A stretch of 64,000 bases of DNA from BQWY01 sp046351095. Lineage in GTDB: Bacteria > Nitrospirota > Nitrospiria > Nitrospirales > Nitrospiraceae. Each line of letters begins with the position of its first letter. The stretch's first letter is position 1. Positions 61,311-64,000 of this stretch are shown piece after piece. Below the pieces are notes generated by a model that saw only the letters and a program-made list of their open reading frames with translations, made no database searches and was not told the origin of the DNA. The stretch spans positions 434,001-498,000 of the forward strand of contig JAXLZC010000001.1 of NCBI GenBank assembly GCA_046351095.1. Reading direction: 5' to 3'. The position numbers and the translations under genes are program-made.

Positions 61311-61973
61311 ATCGCACAGCAGTCCGCACCGATTCGTGTCTGTTCGTCCGACGATCTTGCGACGGTCGCAGGCGACGTGGCGGCACTCACCTCACGCGGC
61401 GGCATCGTCGCATTGCCGACGGAAAGTTCCTTTGCCCTCTGTGCTTCTCCGTTCGATGAGCAGGCCGTTCAACAGATCTTTGCGCTCAAAGGTCGTCCCG
61501 ATGGAAAACCGCTACTGGTGTTGATCGGTGCGGTCGAGCAGGTGCCGCGGTTGGTCGGTGTTTTGTCGCCCGTTGCGCGGGATCTCATGACCGCCTTGTG
61601 GCCTGGGCCGCTGACGTTGGTCCTGCCTGCCGTTCCGACATTGTCGACGACGGTGACCGCCGGAACGGGAACGATCGGTGTCAGGCTGCCGCCCAGCGAA
61701 CCTCTGCGAACGCTGTTGCAGCGCACCGGTCCATTAACCGGCACCAGCGCAAATCGCGCAGGGGAAGCGCCGCTCCACACAGCAGCCGACGTCTCCACGT
61801 ATTTTCCGTCGATTGACTTGGTCGTCGATTTGGAGCCCACTGGAGGGGCGGCGGCATCGACGATCGCGGCCGTGCAACAACATGAAATCGTGCTGCTGCG
61901 TCCTGGGCCGGTGACGATTGAGCAGGTGCGTGCGGTAGCAAAACGTCGGGGGATCAATGTGCGCGTGGCGTGA
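61311..61973 (+). CDS. Sua5/YrdC/YciO-family protein
   Basis: About 220 aa if it starts near 61311; the open frame runs from an ATG at 61239 inside purD. The Sua5/YrdC fold is shown by GGIVALPTESSFALCA (normally PTETVYGLG), IFALKGRPDGKPLLVLI (the KxR...K nucleotide site), LWPGPLTLVLPA, TIGVRLPPSEPL and GPLTGTSANRAGE. YrdC makes threonylcarbamoyl-AMP for tRNA t6A; the changed PTESS motif points to YciO-type paralogy or relaxed function. The start is unusual: GGAGG lies five bases before an ATC at 61311, with no ATG/GTG/TTG close by. Confidence 0.8.
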   Translation: MAQQSAPIRVCSSDDLATVAGDVAALTSRGGIVALPTESSFALCASPFDEQAVQQIFALKGRPDGKPLLVLIGAVEQVPRLVGVLSPVARDLMTALWPGPLTLVLPAVPTLSTTVTAGTGTIGVRLPPSEPLRTLLQRTGPLTGTSANRAGEAPLHTAADVSTYFPSIDLVVDLEPTGGAAASTIAAVQQHEIVLLRPGPVTIEQVRAVAKRRGINVRVA

Positions 61974-61994
61974 GCGCGAGTGAAAGGAGCTCCC

Positions 61995-62513
61995 ATGCAG
62001 GTGAGGTTGATCGATCGGTGGTGGAGCGGTGACGTATCGGCAGGTGGTGCTGATGGAACGGCCGCTGTTGCGAGTCCGATGCGGCGGTTTGCGGGATTCG
62101 TCGTATTGGTCGGAATGCTGACGACGGGCTGCGACTACTGGCCGCCCGCCTTACAAACACAGATCGAGCAGCTCAAGGCCGACCTCCAGACCATCACCGC
62201 CGAGCGGGCGCGTTTGGAACAACAGGTCTTGACGAATGCGCGGGCGCGCGAGGAGCTGCAATCGCAGGTGGATCAGTTGATGCGCTCGAATCGGGAGCGG
62301 ACGGCGACCATTGCCGAGTTGGAACATCAATTGAAACAAGCGCGTGCGCCGAAGGCCGTTGCTGCGACACAGACCAAGACGGTCGCAAAAAACCCCGTGG
62401 CGGCGGCGCGGAAGCCGGGGACTGTGACCAAGACGGCAAAAAAACCTGCGGCGAAGGCGGCGCCCAAACGGCGCGCGCCAGAAGGCGGGGTGTACTACAA
62501 AACGATTCGATAA
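61995..62513 (+). CDS. coiled-coil lipoprotein with basic tail
   Basis: 172 aa from the ATG at 61995 (GAAAGGAG upstream). A second start at 62079 would give the cleaner lipoprotein signal RRFAGFVVLVGMLTTGCDYW, so the real start is uncertain. After the Cys comes a coiled coil (LQTQIEQLKADLQTITAERA, LQSQVDQLMRSNRERT, IAELEHQLKQARA) and then a Lys/Ala/Pro-rich tail ending in EGGVYYKTIR. Resembles periplasmic lipoproteins that stretch between membrane and wall. Function unknown. Confidence 0.65.
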   Translation: MQVRLIDRWWSGDVSAGGADGTAAVASPMRRFAGFVVLVGMLTTGCDYWPPALQTQIEQLKADLQTITAERARLEQQVLTNARAREELQSQVDQLMRSNRERTATIAELEHQLKQARAPKAVAATQTKTVAKNPVAAARKPGTVTKTAKKPAAKAAPKRRAPEGGVYYKTIR

Positions 62514-62525
62514 CGGATCGTCTGG

Positions 62526-62945
62526 CTAGCTCGCGGATTTTGTTGTGGTAGTGCTGCTACCCGTACTACCGCTTGCTGAACTGCCGGACGAAGCGGTTGA
62601 CGTCGATGCGGCGGATGTCGTCGAGGCTCTCTTTTCTCCGGACGCCGCTTTGCCGCTATCCGTCGTAGTGGACGCCGACGTCGTGCTCGACTCGCTTTTC
62701 TCGGATTTTTCGGTCTTGTCGCCCTTGCTGCTCTTCTCGGAGCCGTCTCCGCTGGGTGGCTTCATCTTGTCGGAATAGTCGGTAATGTACCAGCCGCTGC
62801 CCTTAAACATGATGCCGGGCGCGGAGATCAACTTGCTCAAGCTGCCGCCGCAGCGCTCGCAGGTCGTGAGCGGCGCATCGCTCATTTTCTGCTTCACTTC
62901 CGATTTCGCCCCGCACCCCTGACATTGATACTCGTAGATCGGCAC
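62526..62945 (-). CDS. FmdB-family zinc-ribbon protein with Ser/Thr-rich tail
   Basis: 139 aa from a GTG (AAGGAG upstream). The first 60 residues are the FmdB domain: MPIYEYQCQGCGAKSEVKQK, TTCERCGGSLSKLISAPG and FKGSGWYITDY. Two CxxC knuckles bind zinc. The remaining 80 residues are low-complexity Ser/Thr/Lys/Gly, far longer than in most homologues. FmdB-type proteins are small regulators of unclear role. Confidence 0.9.
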   Translation of the reverse strand: MPIYEYQCQGCGAKSEVKQKMSDAPLTTCERCGGSLSKLISAPGIMFKGSGWYITDYSDKMKPPSGDGSEKSSKGDKTEKSEKSESSTTSASTTTDSGKAASGEKRASTTSAASTSTASSGSSASGSTGSSTTTTKSAS

Positions 62946-62978
62946 CGCACCACTCCTTGCTGACGGGTCTTCGTGTAT

Positions 62979-64000
62979 TTACTGCAGGCGACGTAATGCG
63001 GCGTCCATCCGGTCCATGCCGCGATGGATCGTCTCCAAGCCGGTCGCATACGACAGACGAATATGTTCCATGCTGCCGAAAGGCTCGCCCGGCACGACGG
63101 CGATCTTCGCCTCGGCCAAGAGATAGGTCGAGATGTCGGCCGGTGTGTTCAAGGCCTGGTCGTTAACGTGTCGGCCCAATACGGCGCTCACATTGGGAAA
63201 CGCGTAAAATGCGCCGGTCGGCAGGCGACAGGTCACTCCCGGCATGCCGTTCAGGCGCTCGACGATCGCTTTCCGCCGGCGGTCAAACTCCGTCACCATC
63301 GCCTCAACCACCGCATCGTCTAAGCGCATCGCCGCCACCGCGGCCTTCTGCGCGATGGAGGTGGGATTCGACGTACTTTGGCTTTGGATATTCGCCATTG
63401 CGGTGAGCACATCCTTCGGTCCGGCCGCATAACCGATGCGCCATCCGGTCATGGCGTAACTTTTGGATACGCCGTTGACGATGACGGTGCGGCGAGCCAC
63501 CTCCGGACTAAGTGTCGCGATGCCGATCTGTTCGACGCCGTCGTACCGAATCTTTTCGTAAATCTCGTCGGACACGATGAGCAGATTGTGTCGACAGGCG
63601 ACGTCCGCGATCGCTTCCAGTGTGGCGCGCGAATAGGTCGCGCCGGTGGGATTACACGGCGAGTTCACGACGATGGCTTTGCTGCGCGGCGTGATGACGG
63701 CTTCCAACGCCGCACGGTCGATCGCGAACCCGTCCCGCTCGTCCGTACGCAGAAACACCGGGGTCCCGTCGTTCAACAACACTTGATCCTGGTACGAGAC
63801 CCAGAAGGGTGTCGGGATGATGACCTCGTCGCCCGGATCGATCACGGCTTGAAATAAGTTGTACAGCGAGTGCTTTGCGCCGCAGGACACCAGCACCTGT
63901 CCACGTTCGAACTGCAGCCCTTGCTCGCGCTTCAGTTTTTCGATCACCGCATCGCGCAATTCGTCGATACCGGAGGAAGCCGTGTATTTGGTGAAGCCGC
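62979..64000 (-). CDS. aspC: class I aminotransferase (aspartate aminotransferase type), N-terminus beyond window
   Basis: At least 340 residues are visible; the gene continues past the right edge, so the N-terminal part is missing. PLP-dependent fold type I: VLVSCGAKHSLYNLFQAVID, PTPFWVSYQDQV, VVNSPCNPTGATYSRATLE, SDEIYEKIRYDG and the PLP lysine in NGVSKSYAMTGWRIGYAAGP. Arg binding the alpha-carboxylate is in IRLSYATG. This is the subgroup Ib (Thermus-type) aspartate/prephenate aminotransferase pattern. It ends 33 bp from the FmdB gene. Confidence 0.9.
   Translation of the reverse strand, partial: GFTKYTASSGIDELRDAVIEKLKREQGLQFERGQVLVSCGAKHSLYNLFQAVIDPGDEVIIPTPFWVSYQDQVLLNDGTPVFLRTDERDGFAIDRAALEAVITPRSKAIVVNSPCNPTGATYSRATLEAIADVACRHNLLIVSDEIYEKIRYDGVEQIGIATLSPEVARRTVIVNGVSKSYAMTGWRIGYAAGPKDVLTAMANIQSQSTSNPTSIAQKAAVAAMRLDDAVVEAMVTEFDRRRKAIVERLNGMPGVTCRLPTGAFYAFPNVSAVLGRHVNDQALNTPADISTYLLAEAKIAVVPGEPFGSMEHIRLSYATGLETIHRGMDRMDAALRRLQ

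Overview
The window looks like a chromosomal segment of a GC-rich Gram-negative bacterium, most likely a Nitrospira-type nitrite oxidiser (Nitrospirota). The basis is the gene set: a copper nitrite reductase NirK, a pyruvate phosphate dikinase of the kind used with the reductive TCA cycle, a vertebrate-type transketolase, many outer-membrane lipoproteins, and split GlyQ/GlyS. There is no rRNA or tRNA gene in the window, so the assignment is inference. I saw no CRISPR array and no recognisable riboswitch.

Layout. 0-10 kb: a methyltransferase-TPR protein, then a minus-strand run nirK > single-Cys lipoprotein > outer-membrane barrel > orphan solute-binding lipoprotein > c-type-heme DUF3365 protein. 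nirK is preceded by a perfect Crp/Fnr-type palindrome and its likely regulator, which overlaps a transketolase gene. A monocistronic, codon-biased small secreted protein and an Rrf2 regulator coupled to a DUF2061 membrane protein follow. 10.5-22.6 kb: a tightly packed plus-strand unit, glyQ-glyS-(TM protein)-ppdK-ribD-esterase-secreted protein-MFS-36-aa TM peptide-ribE. 22.8-36.1 kb: hemerythrin, acetyl-CoA synthetase, a caspase-like TPR protein without the catalytic cysteine, a four-gene lipoprotein operon (LPP20 / LpoB / COG3014 / LPP20-like), a PIN-domain toxin-antitoxin-like pair, a degenerate ProC-like protein and a large secreted DUF4139-type protein.

36.2-44.1 kb is an accessory island of lower GC. 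It holds four broken RHS-core fragments with frameshifts and in-frame stops, at least three candidate toxin-tip remnants, a series of small orphan genes that look like immunity or lipoprotein modules, and an apparently intact IS3-family element whose left end abuts the stop of a truncated DUF4279 gene.

44.1-64 kb returns to core genes: accA, dnaE, an OmpA-type lipoprotein, an MscS channel, an acyltransferase-3 protein, a secreted protein built on regularly spaced cysteine pairs, an HDOD protein, the ABC-F ATPase Uup, purH, purD, a Sua5/YrdC-like protein, a coiled-coil lipoprotein, an FmdB zinc-ribbon protein and a class I aminotransferase cut by the window end.

Promoters: several sigma70-like promoters can be read directly. 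Four of them share the unusual -10 hexamer TAGGGT at an 18-bp spacing from a TTG-type -35 box. The most interesting candidates for undescribed biology are the nirK-led five-gene operon with its operator, the cysteine-pair repeat protein, the lipoprotein/pseudocaspase block and the RHS graveyard.
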